Shown here in pieces: positions 27,773 through 35,715 of a DNA stretch of 35,715 bases. The position numbers and the translations under genes were made by a program. The stretch is taken from the NCBI GenBank assembly GCA_007129945.1, contig SKUN01000164.1:1-35715 (forward strand). The letters are read 5' to 3'. The notes beneath the pieces were generated by a model. That model made no database searches and was not told where the DNA came from. It worked only from the letters and a program-made list of their open reading frames with translations. The stretch's first letter is position 1, and the number at the start of each line of letters is the position of its first letter. Source of the stretch: Bacteroidales bacterium (lineage in GTDB: Bacteria; Bacteroidota; Bacteroidia; Bacteroidales; UBA7960).

Positions 27773-27821
27773 AAAACAGAAAACCGTTGTAAATCAGTAT
27801 TTTACAACGGTTTTCTGTTTT
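27773..27821. terminator. 21-bp perfect inverted repeat, likely bidirectional terminator between tRNA-Pro and the MFS gene
   Basis: AAAACAGAAAACCGTTGTAAA / TTTACAACGGTTTTCTGTTTT with a 7-nt loop, A/T-rich on both flanks. Confidence 0.75.
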
Positions 27822-27933
27822 TCCTGAATTGTTACCACCCCTGTTACCACAATATAGCAATATTATCTATTGCCAGGTTTGCGGACGTTTCAATTTTGCA
27901 TCCCCTTTCCCCTTTGTCCGGGCCTGCCTCGTA

Positions 27934-29520
27934 TTATTTCTCCTGCTTTTGTTCAGCCAGAACCGGGTTTTCCGTAAATACGTCTTTGGGTTCTCTTACA
28001 AAGAACCACAGGATTGCAGAAATGCCAACAGTGAGTGCACTCACAATAAAAATCACTCCTTTATTTTCTGCTTCCTGGACCAGTTCGCCGACGCCGAAAC
28101 TTGAAACAAACTGTGGCAGTACCACAGACAGGTTGAATAATCCCATGTATAAACCCATCCGTGATTGCGATATTTTCTGTGACATGATGGCGAAAGGCAG
28201 GCTTATGGTAGCGGCCCAGCCGATACCAACAATGGCCATCAGCATGTAGATAACTGCAGGAGCGTACCCGAACTGCAGGATGCTTAAATAGCCGAGTGCC
28301 ATGATGGCAATGCTGACGGCATGAGTTCTGACCCTGCCAAAACGGGCAGCCAGGGGTTCCAGGATCAGAACCGGGATAATGGCAGCCACCAGGTTGAGGG
28401 AGAAAAAACTCCAGTTGACGATCCGCCCGATGGTATCATCGATCTCCTGAAGTCGTGCCGATTCAAGTGCACCGTTTTCCAGGAGGAGTTCGGGGGCAAT
28501 GTCCACATCCGCCAGTTCCGGAACGCGGAAACGTACAAAGGCAAACAGGTAAATGAACATGGTCTGTACACCGATCCAGGTAAATGAATGGGCGGCAAGC
28601 ACTTTTCTGAACCCGATCAGGCCGTCTTTCTCCCTGGAAATCCCGGTTTCTTTCTGTGACATGGTGACAAGTACTACCACAATGGTCAGGAGGGAACAAA
28701 AGATTTCTAGTCCGTAATAAGGGATATCCGGGAACAATCCCAGTCTTCTGAAAATACCATAGAAGGCATAAAGGAGAAATCCCCATAGCGGGAGAATGGT
28801 TTTCATGATCTCATAAAGTGAGGCCTCATTGACGCTGTCTTTTTTGTTCTCAGCCTCGGATTTGCTTGCAGCTGCTGCTTCCTCCTCGTCTTTGCCGTAT
28901 TGTCCGAGGTGCCTGGGTTCTTTTATGAAAAAAGGCGGAATAACAGAGAACAGGAATACCAGCACAACACCAAAATAAATAAGCGCATAATTGCCCCAAA
29001 TGGCTCCGATCAGGTATGCCAGTACACCGAAAGTTCCTGATACGGTCTGCATCCAGGTATATCCCTTGGTTCTGGGGCGCCCTTCCGGGGTCACATCGGC
29101 AATAATGGCCCTGGTGGGGTTAAAGCTGATATTGATGGCCAAATCGATGCTCAGGGAAACAACGATCGCAATACCAAGAACCCCTTCCAGCCCCATGCCT
29201 GCCTGAATGACTCCGATATTTGGCAGGGCGAGCAAACCCAGTGCTGCCAGCACCCCGCCAACCAGGATAAAGGCCCGCCGCCGGCCGTTCATCACCCAGA
29301 CGTTGTCGCTGATGATACCGACCACCACCTGTCCGATGATTCCGGCCAGTGGCCCGGTGGCCCACACCAGGCCAATATCACTGATTTCCAGCCCGTATTT
29401 TGTACTTAAAAGCCAGCTTAGTGCGGCAATCTGGACAGCCAGGCCGAAACCCATGGCCGTGGCCGGGAGACTCAGCAAGGCATAGAATGTATTGGAAAGT
29501 TTCTTCTGAAAAGGAAGCAT
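27934..29520 (-). CDS. MFS transporter (SLC45/GPH-like sugar transporter family)
   Basis: 12-TM-like pattern: LSLPATAMGFGLAVQIAALSWLLSTKYGLEISDIGLVWATGPLAGIIGQVVVGIISD...GRRRAFILVGG, then GLYMGLFNLSVVLPQFVSSFGVG. Start ATG 29520 (MLPFQKKLSNTFY) is preferred to the track start. Confidence 0.88.
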   Translation of the reverse strand: MLPFQKKLSNTFYALLSLPATAMGFGLAVQIAALSWLLSTKYGLEISDIGLVWATGPLAGIIGQVVVGIISDNVWVMNGRRRAFILVGGVLAALGLLALPNIGVIQAGMGLEGVLGIAIVVSLSIDLAINISFNPTRAIIADVTPEGRPRTKGYTWMQTVSGTFGVLAYLIGAIWGNYALIYFGVVLVFLFSVIPPFFIKEPRHLGQYGKDEEEAAAASKSEAENKKDSVNEASLYEIMKTILPLWGFLLYAFYGIFRRLGLFPDIPYYGLEIFCSLLTIVVVLVTMSQKETGISREKDGLIGFRKVLAAHSFTWIGVQTMFIYLFAFVRFRVPELADVDIAPELLLENGALESARLQEIDDTIGRIVNWSFFSLNLVAAIIPVLILEPLAARFGRVRTHAVSIAIMALGYLSILQFGYAPAVIYMLMAIVGIGWAATISLPFAIMSQKISQSRMGLYMGLFNLSVVLPQFVSSFGVGELVQEAENKGVIFIVSALTVGISAILWFFVREPKDVFTENPVLAEQKQEK

Positions 29521-29592
29521 ATCGGTCTTTTTTTGGAGATAAAAATACGAATTTAAATAAGTTTGTTGCGCATCTTTTTCCTGGCCTCCGCT

Positions 29593-29627
29593 TTTTGCCC
29601 GATTCTTGCAGAAAAGCATTATTTTTG
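29593..29627 (+). promoter_or_regulatory. Bacteroidota promoter (TTTG-N23-TATTTTTG) upstream of tatA/B
   Basis: TTTG at 29593-29596 and TATTTTTG at 29620-29627, 20 nt before the ATG at 29647. Confidence 0.5.
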
Positions 29628-29646
29628 CCTTGTAAGCTGAAAGGTA

Positions 29647-30189
29647 ATGATACACCCCTATATTTTATTGTTCGGGATCAGCGGCGGGGAAATACTTATC
29701 CTGTTGTTGCTGGTTCTTTTGTTGTTCGGGCCGGGTAAAATACCGGAGATGGCCCGGATGGTAGGACGTGGAATGCGGGAAGTCAAGAAGGTGCAAAGGG
29801 AGATCAATACTGAAATACACAGATATTCTTCCGATATTGAAAAGGAGGCCCGGGAAATGCGTTCGGAGATCGAGGGCAAGCCGGGCGGGATTCATGGCAA
29901 CAAGAAAGGAGGGGTTGCTTCCGAACAGGGTAGTCCTGCTTCTGAACAAGGGAGTGCCGTTTCCGATCCAGGAGGGGCGTCTTCTGAAGAAGAGGGCGAA
30001 GATCTCCGCAAGGGAAGCATCGGTGATCATCAGGCAGGTGATAAAAGTAATCAGGAAGACCAAACAGATCAAGCAGAAGGCATGGATAAAGAGGTGCGCC
30101 AACCTGATACCCCTGCAGATAATGAGGATGATGACCTTCCTTATCCTTACGGGAAAAAGAAAGAGAATGACAGCTTAAATCACTCCTGA
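29647..30189 (+). CDS. Sec-independent translocase TatA/TatB-family protein with long hydrophilic tail
   Basis: GGEILILLLLVLLLFGPGKIPEMARMVGRGMREVKKVQREI is the classic TatA/B N-terminus. A charged tail of about 120 aa with repeats follows. Confidence 0.9.
   Translation: MIHPYILLFGISGGEILILLLLVLLLFGPGKIPEMARMVGRGMREVKKVQREINTEIHRYSSDIEKEAREMRSEIEGKPGGIHGNKKGGVASEQGSPASEQGSAVSDPGGASSEEEGEDLRKGSIGDHQAGDKSNQEDQTDQAEGMDKEVRQPDTPADNEDDDLPYPYGKKKENDSLNHS
29917..29997 (+). repeat. Four degenerate 21-bp coding repeats in the TatA/B tail
   Basis: GCTTCCGAACAGGGTAGTCCT / GCTTCTGAACAAGGGAGTGCC / GTTTCCGATCCAGGAGGGGCG / TCTTCTGAAGAAGAGGGC, encoding ASEQGSP ASEQGSA VSDPGGA SSEEEG. Confidence 0.8.
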
Positions 30190-30256
30190 AGAATAACAAT
30201 TAATTGGCTGATATGTCGTTTCATTATCAGTAATTTTCATCATGATTGTTTATTAA

Positions 30257-32359
30257 ATGGTTTTCCAGAATATGTTTTCGCTTTCCAGGCCAATCCTGAT
30301 ATTGCTGTTAGTGATTTTTGCGGGTGGTATGAACAGTTTGTCGGCCCAGGACAGGCGGGTGGAAAGGGCTGAAAAGGCTTTTGAGCTGCGCCAGTACCAT
30401 GAAGCGGTAGACCTCTACAGGCGGGCATATGAACGCGTCAGGCGCAATGACAGGGAAGAGGCTACGCGCCTGATGTACAAGGTGGCACTTAGTTACCGCT
30501 ATACCAACCAGCACCGCATGGCGGAGGCCTGGTTCAACAGGGCGGTCAGGGCGGGATATGATGATCCCAGGGCACTGCTTTATCTGGCAGATGCCATGAT
30601 GATGAATGAGAAGTACGAGGAGGCGAAGGAACGCTACCGGGAATACGCAGACCTGGTCCCGGATGACTGGCGTGGTCCCCGTGGGATGGCTTCTGTGGAA
30701 CTTGCCATGGAACTCCGGGAGAATCCGACACAATATGAAGTGGATGATATCAGAATCCTCAACTCACGCCAGGATGATTACACCCCTGCTTTCGGTGATC
30801 ACAGGGGCAGTACGCTGATTTTCGCCTCCTCAAGGGATAACGCCCTTGGAAGTCTTGAAGATCCCTGGACGGGTAACCAGCCCACCTCGTTTTTTGTGTC
30901 TCAGCAAGACAGGGCAGGGGACTGGAACCGGCCTGTGCTGCTGGATGAAGGCCCGGTCAACACAGAATTTAATGAGGGGGCACCCTCAGTTAACCTGGAT
31001 GCCACTGAAATGTTCTTTACAAGGTGTACAAGAAGTGACGGTGCTGATGTCGGTTGCCGGATATACCGGGCAAGCAGGGATGGAGCACAATGGAGTTCAC
31101 CACAGGAAGTGAGGCTGACCAATGACAGTATGGTTACCGTGGGCCATCCGGCCATCAGCCCGGATGGACTGGAGCTGTATTTTGCAGCTGATCTGCCCGG
31201 GAGTATGGGTGACAGGGATATATGGGTTGTCAGCCGAAGAGGACAGGGGGATGATTTCGGACCACCAAGAAACCTGGGTGAACCTGTGAATACCCGTGGA
31301 AATGAGATGTTTCCCTACGTCAGGGACGACGGAACCCTGTATTTTGCTTCAGACGGCCACCCCGGAATGGGCGGGCTCGATATCTTCAAAACAACCCATA
31401 CCCCTGAGGGGTGGAGCGAGCCTGAGAATGTCGGCACACCGGTAAACAGTTCTGCCGATGATTTTGGCATCATCTTCAAGCCCGGAGAAGAAAAGGGCTT
31501 TTTCTCTTCTAACCGTGGCCGTACCGGGGCTTATGATATTTATTCTTTCATGCTGCCTCCGCTGGAACTTTTTATAACCGGTGTGATTCTGGATGACAGC
31601 ACACAGACAGTTGTGCCCGGTGCCGAAGTACAACTTGTCGGCTCTGATGGATCTCTTCGCAGGGTTGAGTCAGACAGGGAAGGCAGGTATGTGTTTGATC
31701 CGTCAATTGTACGGGAGAATACCCGGTACGACATCGTGGTGAATAAACCCGGTTATTTTGCCGGCAGGGGAGAGGAGTCTACATTTGATGTGGAGCAGAG
31801 CCGGGAATTTGTGGTGGATATTGGTATTGCCCCCATCCCGGAAACGGCCATCGAGCTGCCGGAAATCCTTTATGGATTCGATAGCTGGGAATTGCAGGAA
31901 CAGTTCAGGGACTCACTGAACGGCCTGGTCCGGACCATGAATGACAATCCGAATTTTGTGATAGAACTGGCCTCTCATACTGACAGCCGGGGTACGCATG
32001 CTTATAATGATACCTTGTCTTACAGGCGGGCCCAGGCTGTGGTGGATTACCTGGTGGAACAGGGAATTGCCCGTGAAAGGCTGGAGGCGGCCGGATACGG
32101 AATGCGGGAACCCCGTGTGCTGGAGCATGATGTGGAACGGGAAGGATTTTTGTTCGAGGCAGGTACAGAGCTCACGGAAGAATTTATTGAAGGGCTTCCT
32201 TCTGAAGAGATACAGGATGCTGCACATCAGATGAACAGGCGCACTGAATTCAGGGTCCTGCACGAAGATTATGAGCCGCCTGAGGAAGAGGAGACGGATC
32301 CGGAGGTTCCGGTTCCGGAAGAGGGTCGGGAAGATGATGTGCGTTCAGGGGGCAGATAG
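30257..32359 (+). CDS. OmpA family protein with TPR, PD40/WD40-like propeller, carboxypeptidase-regulatory-like and OmpA domains (PorE-like architecture)
   Basis: Signal peptide (SLSAQD), TPR-like N-terminus, repeated propeller blades (SPDGLELYFAADLPGSMGDRDIW, DDGTLYFASDGHPGMGGLDIF, GFFSSNRGRTGAYDIY), CRD-like VIL...GAEVQLVGSDGSLRRVESDREGRYVF, and OmpA SHTDSRGTHAYNDTLSYRRAQAVVDYLVEQGI. Confidence 0.9.
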   Translation: MVFQNMFSLSRPILILLLVIFAGGMNSLSAQDRRVERAEKAFELRQYHEAVDLYRRAYERVRRNDREEATRLMYKVALSYRYTNQHRMAEAWFNRAVRAGYDDPRALLYLADAMMMNEKYEEAKERYREYADLVPDDWRGPRGMASVELAMELRENPTQYEVDDIRILNSRQDDYTPAFGDHRGSTLIFASSRDNALGSLEDPWTGNQPTSFFVSQQDRAGDWNRPVLLDEGPVNTEFNEGAPSVNLDATEMFFTRCTRSDGADVGCRIYRASRDGAQWSSPQEVRLTNDSMVTVGHPAISPDGLELYFAADLPGSMGDRDIWVVSRRGQGDDFGPPRNLGEPVNTRGNEMFPYVRDDGTLYFASDGHPGMGGLDIFKTTHTPEGWSEPENVGTPVNSSADDFGIIFKPGEEKGFFSSNRGRTGAYDIYSFMLPPLELFITGVILDDSTQTVVPGAEVQLVGSDGSLRRVESDREGRYVFDPSIVRENTRYDIVVNKPGYFAGRGEESTFDVEQSREFVVDIGIAPIPETAIELPEILYGFDSWELQEQFRDSLNGLVRTMNDNPNFVIELASHTDSRGTHAYNDTLSYRRAQAVVDYLVEQGIARERLEAAGYGMREPRVLEHDVEREGFLFEAGTELTEEFIEGLPSEEIQDAAHQMNRRTEFRVLHEDYEPPEEEETDPEVPVPEEGREDDVRSGGR

Positions 32360-32401
32360 TTTTTGCCGCGGGCTATTGGTAACTGATAAATAGATTTTTT
32401 G

Positions 32402-33562
32402 ATGAAGTATAACAAACGAGGCGTGTCTTCGTCCAAGGAAGATGTGCACAAGGCCATTCAGAATCTTGACAAAGGACTTTTTCCCAATGCTTTTTGCAAG
32501 GTGGTGCCGGATTTCCTGGGGGGCGACCCCGCATGGTGCAATGTGATGCATGCTGACGGTGCCGGGACCAAGTCTTCCCTGGCCTATATGTATTGGAAAG
32601 AAACCGGGGATCTGTCGGTCTGGAAAGGGATTGCACAGGATGCCGTGGTCATGAACCTGGACGATCTGTTATGTGCCGGTGTTACAGGCAATATGCTGGT
32701 TTCATCCACCATCGGAAGAAACAAAAAGAGAATTCCCGGAGAAGTTATTTCAGCCATCATACAAGGCACAGCGGCTTTCCTGGACCGGATGAATGAACTG
32801 GGTGTGGAAATGGTGCTCACCGGTGGAGAAACGGCTGATGTGGGAGATCTTGTGCAAACGGTGATTGTGGACTCTACGGTTACTGCCAGGGTCCCAAGAA
32901 ACGAGATCATTCCCAATGAGAAAATCGCTCCGGGTGATGTGATCGTCGGGCTGGCTTCTGACGGCCAGACAACCTATGAAGATGATTATAACGGCGGGAT
33001 GGGGAGCAACGGGCTGACGTCTGCGCGCCACGATGTGTTTCATCATGAGTATTCAGAAAAGTTTCCGGAAAGCTTTGATAACAGCCTGGACGACGAAGTG
33101 GTTTACACGGGGAAAGCCCGGCTGACTGATCCCATGGAAGGGGTTCCCCTGGATATCGGCCGGCTGGTATTAAGTCCCACACGGACTTATGCCCCGGTGG
33201 TCAAACAGATATTTGAGCAGGCGAAGCATCATATACATGGCATGATTCACTGCAGCGGAGGAGGACAGACAAAGGTCCTCCATTTTCTTAAAAACCAGCA
33301 CGTGGTAAAAGACCGCCTGTTTGAACCCCCGCCATTGTTTCGTTATATCGGGGAGGTTTCCGGTACACCACAGAAAGAGATGTACCAGGTATTCAATATG
33401 GGGCATCGTCTTGAGTTTTACGTAAAAGAGGAAGTCGCCAGGGATATCATTGCGATTTGTGATGCTTTTCAGCTGAAGGCCAAAATAGTCGGGGAGGTGT
33501 TGGATTCAGAGAAAAAACAGCTTACCATCAGGGATGGGGATGGAACTTATGTATATGGCTGA
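32402..33562 (+). CDS. purM: Phosphoribosylformylglycinamidine cyclo-ligase-like (AIR synthase)
   Basis: HADGAGTKSSLAYMYWKETGD, IAQDAVVMNLDDLLCAGVTGNMLVSSTIGRN, LTGGETADVGDLV, HCSGGGQTKVLHFL; PurM-superfamily motifs. Confidence 0.85.
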   Translation: MKYNKRGVSSSKEDVHKAIQNLDKGLFPNAFCKVVPDFLGGDPAWCNVMHADGAGTKSSLAYMYWKETGDLSVWKGIAQDAVVMNLDDLLCAGVTGNMLVSSTIGRNKKRIPGEVISAIIQGTAAFLDRMNELGVEMVLTGGETADVGDLVQTVIVDSTVTARVPRNEIIPNEKIAPGDVIVGLASDGQTTYEDDYNGGMGSNGLTSARHDVFHHEYSEKFPESFDNSLDDEVVYTGKARLTDPMEGVPLDIGRLVLSPTRTYAPVVKQIFEQAKHHIHGMIHCSGGGQTKVLHFLKNQHVVKDRLFEPPPLFRYIGEVSGTPQKEMYQVFNMGHRLEFYVKEEVARDIIAICDAFQLKAKIVGEVLDSEKKQLTIRDGDGTYVYG

Positions 33563-33585
33563 TTTTTATTGGCCTTGAAATTTTG

Positions 33586-33593
33586 TACCTTTG
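33586..33593 (+). promoter_or_regulatory. Bacteroidota -7 box (TACCTTTG) upstream of prfA
   Basis: TACCTTTG matches TAnnTTTG, 25 nt before ATG 33619. The -33 is weak. Confidence 0.4.
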
Positions 33594-33618
33594 CTGGCTT
33601 AAATAAATAGTACCCCGT

Positions 33619-34701
33619 ATGTTATTGGAGAAACTGGAAGCAATCAAGGAGCGGCACAACGAAGTTGGGCAATTGATCACAGACCCCGAGATCATTGCCG
33701 ATATGAAGCGCTATATCAGACTTAATAAGGAATACAAAGACCTCGAGCCCATTGTCGGGGCCTATGAAGAATATAAAAACATCCTTGATAACATCACATC
33801 AACCCGGGAACTGCTGGCCAATGAGAAAGACCAGGAGTTTAAGGAAATGGCCCACAATGAATTGGAATCACTGGAGGAGCGCAAGGGAAATCTGGAAGAG
33901 AAAATTCGTGTTTTACTGGTTCCCAAAGATCCGCAGGATGACAAAAACTCCATTGTGGAAATCCGTGCCGGTACCGGAGGTGACGAAGCAGCCATTTTTG
34001 CCGGCGACCTGTACCGCATGTATACTAAGTTCTGTGAAAGCCGCCGCTGGAAGACAGAGGTGGTGGAAATGAATGAAGGAACTTCCGGAGGCTTCAAGGA
34101 GGTGATCTTTAATGTGACCGGAGACGGGACGTATGGAGTATTGAAGTACGAATCCGGTGTCCACAGGGTGCAAAGGGTGCCGCAGACCGAAACCCAGGGA
34201 AGGGTGCATACTTCTGCAGCAACCGTAGCTGTTTTGCCGGAAGCCGATGAATTTGACATTGAGTTGAAGACCAGTGACATCAAAAAGGAAACCTTTTGTT
34301 CTTCCGGTCCGGGAGGACAGTCGGTAAATACCACCTATTCAGCTGTTCGCCTCACACATAATCCCACCGGAATTGTCGTTTCCTGCCAGGATCAGAAATC
34401 CCAGATCAAGAACATGGATAAAGCCATGAAAGTTCTGCGTAGCCGGATCTTTGACATGGAATACAAAAAATACCTGGATGAAATTGCATCCAGGAGGAAA
34501 ACCATGGTTTCCACCGGTGACCGCTCCGCAAAAATCCGCACCTACAATTTTCCGCAGGGCAGGGTGACCGAACACCGGATCGGATTGACTTTATATAACC
34601 TGTCGGCTATAATGGACGGTGACATTCACGAGATCATTGAAGCCCTGCAGGTGGCTGAAAATGCAGAAAAATTGAAAGAGGGAGTCTCCACCGAAACCTA
34701 A
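33619..34701 (+). CDS. prfA: Peptide chain release factor 1
   Basis: GGQ motif ([43 protein letters not shown]), [23 protein letters not shown] (PxT tripeptide region), C-terminal [22 protein letters not shown]. Confidence 0.96.
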   Translation: MLLEKLEAIKERHNEVGQLITDPEIIADMKRYIRLNKEYKDLEPIVGAYEEYKNILDNITSTRELLANEKDQEFKEMAHNELESLEERKGNLEEKIRVLLVPKDPQDDKNSIVEIRAGTGGDEAAIFAGDLYRMYTKFCESRRWKTEVVEMNEGTSGGFKEVIFNVTGDGTYGVLKYESGVHRVQRVPQTETQGRVHTSAATVAVLPEADEFDIELKTSDIKKETFCSSGPGGQSVNTTYSAVRLTHNPTGIVVSCQDQKSQIKNMDKAMKVLRSRIFDMEYKKYLDEIASRRKTMVSTGDRSAKIRTYNFPQGRVTEHRIGLTLYNLSAIMDGDIHEIIEALQVAENAEKLKEGVSTET

Positions 34702-34703
34702 TC

Positions 34704-35579
34704 ATGATGACCAGGTCAGCACTGACGGCACTGATACGCCGGAAGAAATCGTTTTTATGTGTCGGGCTGGATCCCGATATGAACCGTATTCCGGAATGTA
34801 TTTGCCAAAATTCCGAAGACCCTTTGTTTGAATTCAACCGCAGGATCATTGATGCCACCATCGGGGAAGCGGTTGCCTTTAAACCCAATATCGCATTTTT
34901 CGAAATGCATGGAAGCAAAGGCTGGGAGAGTCTTGAAAAGACAATGGCCTATATTGCCGGGCATAAGGCGGGGCCAGTTTTTACCATTGCCGATGCCAAA
35001 AGAGCTGATATCGGGAATTCTTCGGCGGCTTACGCACGAACTTTCCTGGAGTCAATGCCTTTTGACGCAGTTACTGTCAGCCCTTACATGGGGCATGATT
35101 CTGTCAAACCTTTTCTTTCGTACCCCGGGAAATGGGCGGCGATCCTGGCCCTTACTTCCAATCCGGGAGCGACTGACTTCCAGTTATTGCCGGTAGGAAC
35201 GGATCGGGCTGCCGGGACGGATATCCCCGGTGCCGGGAAACAGTTTTATGAGGTTGTGATGGCCAAATGCATGGACTGGGGATCACCTGATAACATGATG
35301 TTTGTGGTGGGTGCCACACATGCCGGTATGCTTGGCTCAGTCAGGCAGCTGGTCCCTGATCATTTCTTCCTGATTCCCGGGGTCGGTGCGCAGGGGGGTG
35401 ACTTATCAGCAATTGCCTCAGTTGCCATGAATAAAGATGTGGGGATTCTGGTGAACAGCTCACGTGGGATACTTTACGCCTCATCCGGCGAGGACTTTGA
35501 CATAAAAGCCGGAGAAGCAGCGGCATGGTTGCAGCAGGAAATGGAAGAGATATTAAGGCGGTTCTCATGGGCTGAGTGA
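34704..35579 (+). CDS. pyrF: Orotidine 5'-phosphate decarboxylase
   Basis: FLCVGLDPDMNRIP, AVAFKPNIAFFEMHG, FTIADAKRADIGNSSAAYARTF, FLIPGVGAQGGDLSAI, LVNSSRGILYA. Confidence 0.95.
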   Translation: MMTRSALTALIRRKKSFLCVGLDPDMNRIPECICQNSEDPLFEFNRRIIDATIGEAVAFKPNIAFFEMHGSKGWESLEKTMAYIAGHKAGPVFTIADAKRADIGNSSAAYARTFLESMPFDAVTVSPYMGHDSVKPFLSYPGKWAAILALTSNPGATDFQLLPVGTDRAAGTDIPGAGKQFYEVVMAKCMDWGSPDNMMFVVGATHAGMLGSVRQLVPDHFFLIPGVGAQGGDLSAIASVAMNKDVGILVNSSRGILYASSGEDFDIKAGEAAAWLQQEMEEILRRFSWAE

Positions 35580-35715
35580 TGGGGAAGCTGCCAGTAGTCT
35601 GGTAAACGGGCGGAGTGGTTGTTGGTTGTTGGTTCTCATGGGCTGAGTGATGGGGAAGCTGCCGGTGGGTTGGTAGACGGCCCAGGCGGTTGTTGGTTCG
35701 CACGGGCCATGGAAA
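35560..35715. repeat. 71-bp-period tandem repeat starting in the pyrF 3' end and running toward the window end
   Basis: GGTTCTCATGGGCTGAGTGATGGGGAAGCTGCC occurs identically at 35560-35592 and 35631-35663. Each is followed by a diverged segment ending in GGTTGTTGGTT. A degraded third start (GGTTCGCACGGGCCATGG) is visible at about 35695. Confidence 0.85.

Noticed and set aside
27773-27821. Palindrome considered as a CRISPR repeat or transposon terminal inverted repeat
   Set aside because: Single copy, no spacer array, no transposase or target duplication. Its position between convergent transcripts fits a terminator.
27588-27860. 90-aa minus-strand ORF (…VGVRRLELPTPCTPCKCASQLRHTPI…)
   Set aside because: It runs antisense across tRNA-Pro and the palindrome. 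This is the classic spurious ORF produced by a tRNA gene.
34183-34200. Unusual PQT tripeptide and [10 protein letters not shown] around the GGQ motif of release factor 1
   Set aside because: The PxT pattern and GGQ are intact. To my knowledge such variants are ordinary in Bacteroidota RF1, so there is no evidence for altered stop recognition.

Overview
This 35.7-kb window looks like a Bacteroidota (Bacteroidales-like) chromosome segment. TAnnTTTG-type -7 boxes, a PhnD/HK/NtrC locus, a PorE-like OmpA protein, and the zapA-6S RNA-rny order all fit that lineage. It is gene-dense and mostly chromosomal core or semi-core. I found no CRISPR array, intact mobile element, rRNA operon or prophage. Main content, left to right: a truncated outer-membrane protein gene; YceI; an NtrC-type sigma-54 regulator, its histidine kinase and a PhnD-like lipoprotein (one tight minus-strand operon); threonine ammonia-lyase; an FtsX/MacB-type permease; a hybrid PAS-GAF histidine kinase; a YhaN/YhaO (SbcCD-like) pair; a lipoprotein serpin; thioredoxin reductase; two tandem 7TM-PAS-HisKA_2 kinases, the second with an apparently destroyed ATP site; a ZapB-like coiled coil, zapA, a 6S-RNA-like gene and rny; two thioredoxin-fold proteins; a LolD/MacB-type ATPase; a cobalamin adenosyltransferase; tRNA-Pro(GGG); an MFS transporter; TatA/B; a PorE-like OmpA protein; a purM-like gene, prfA and pyrF; and a 71-bp tandem repeat that starts inside the pyrF 3' end. 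The most interesting candidates are: (1) a consensus-perfect sigma-54 promoter in front of yceI, next to the PhnD-kinase-NtrC operon, with a weaker one in front of the permease on the other side; (2) the tandem kinase/pseudokinase pair; (3) the YhaN-like ATPase with an uncharacterised C-terminal domain of about 200 aa and an altered H-loop; (4) the 6S-like RNA with a long rod-shaped closing stem next to zapA. All assignments come from reading the sequence by eye; no searches were run.
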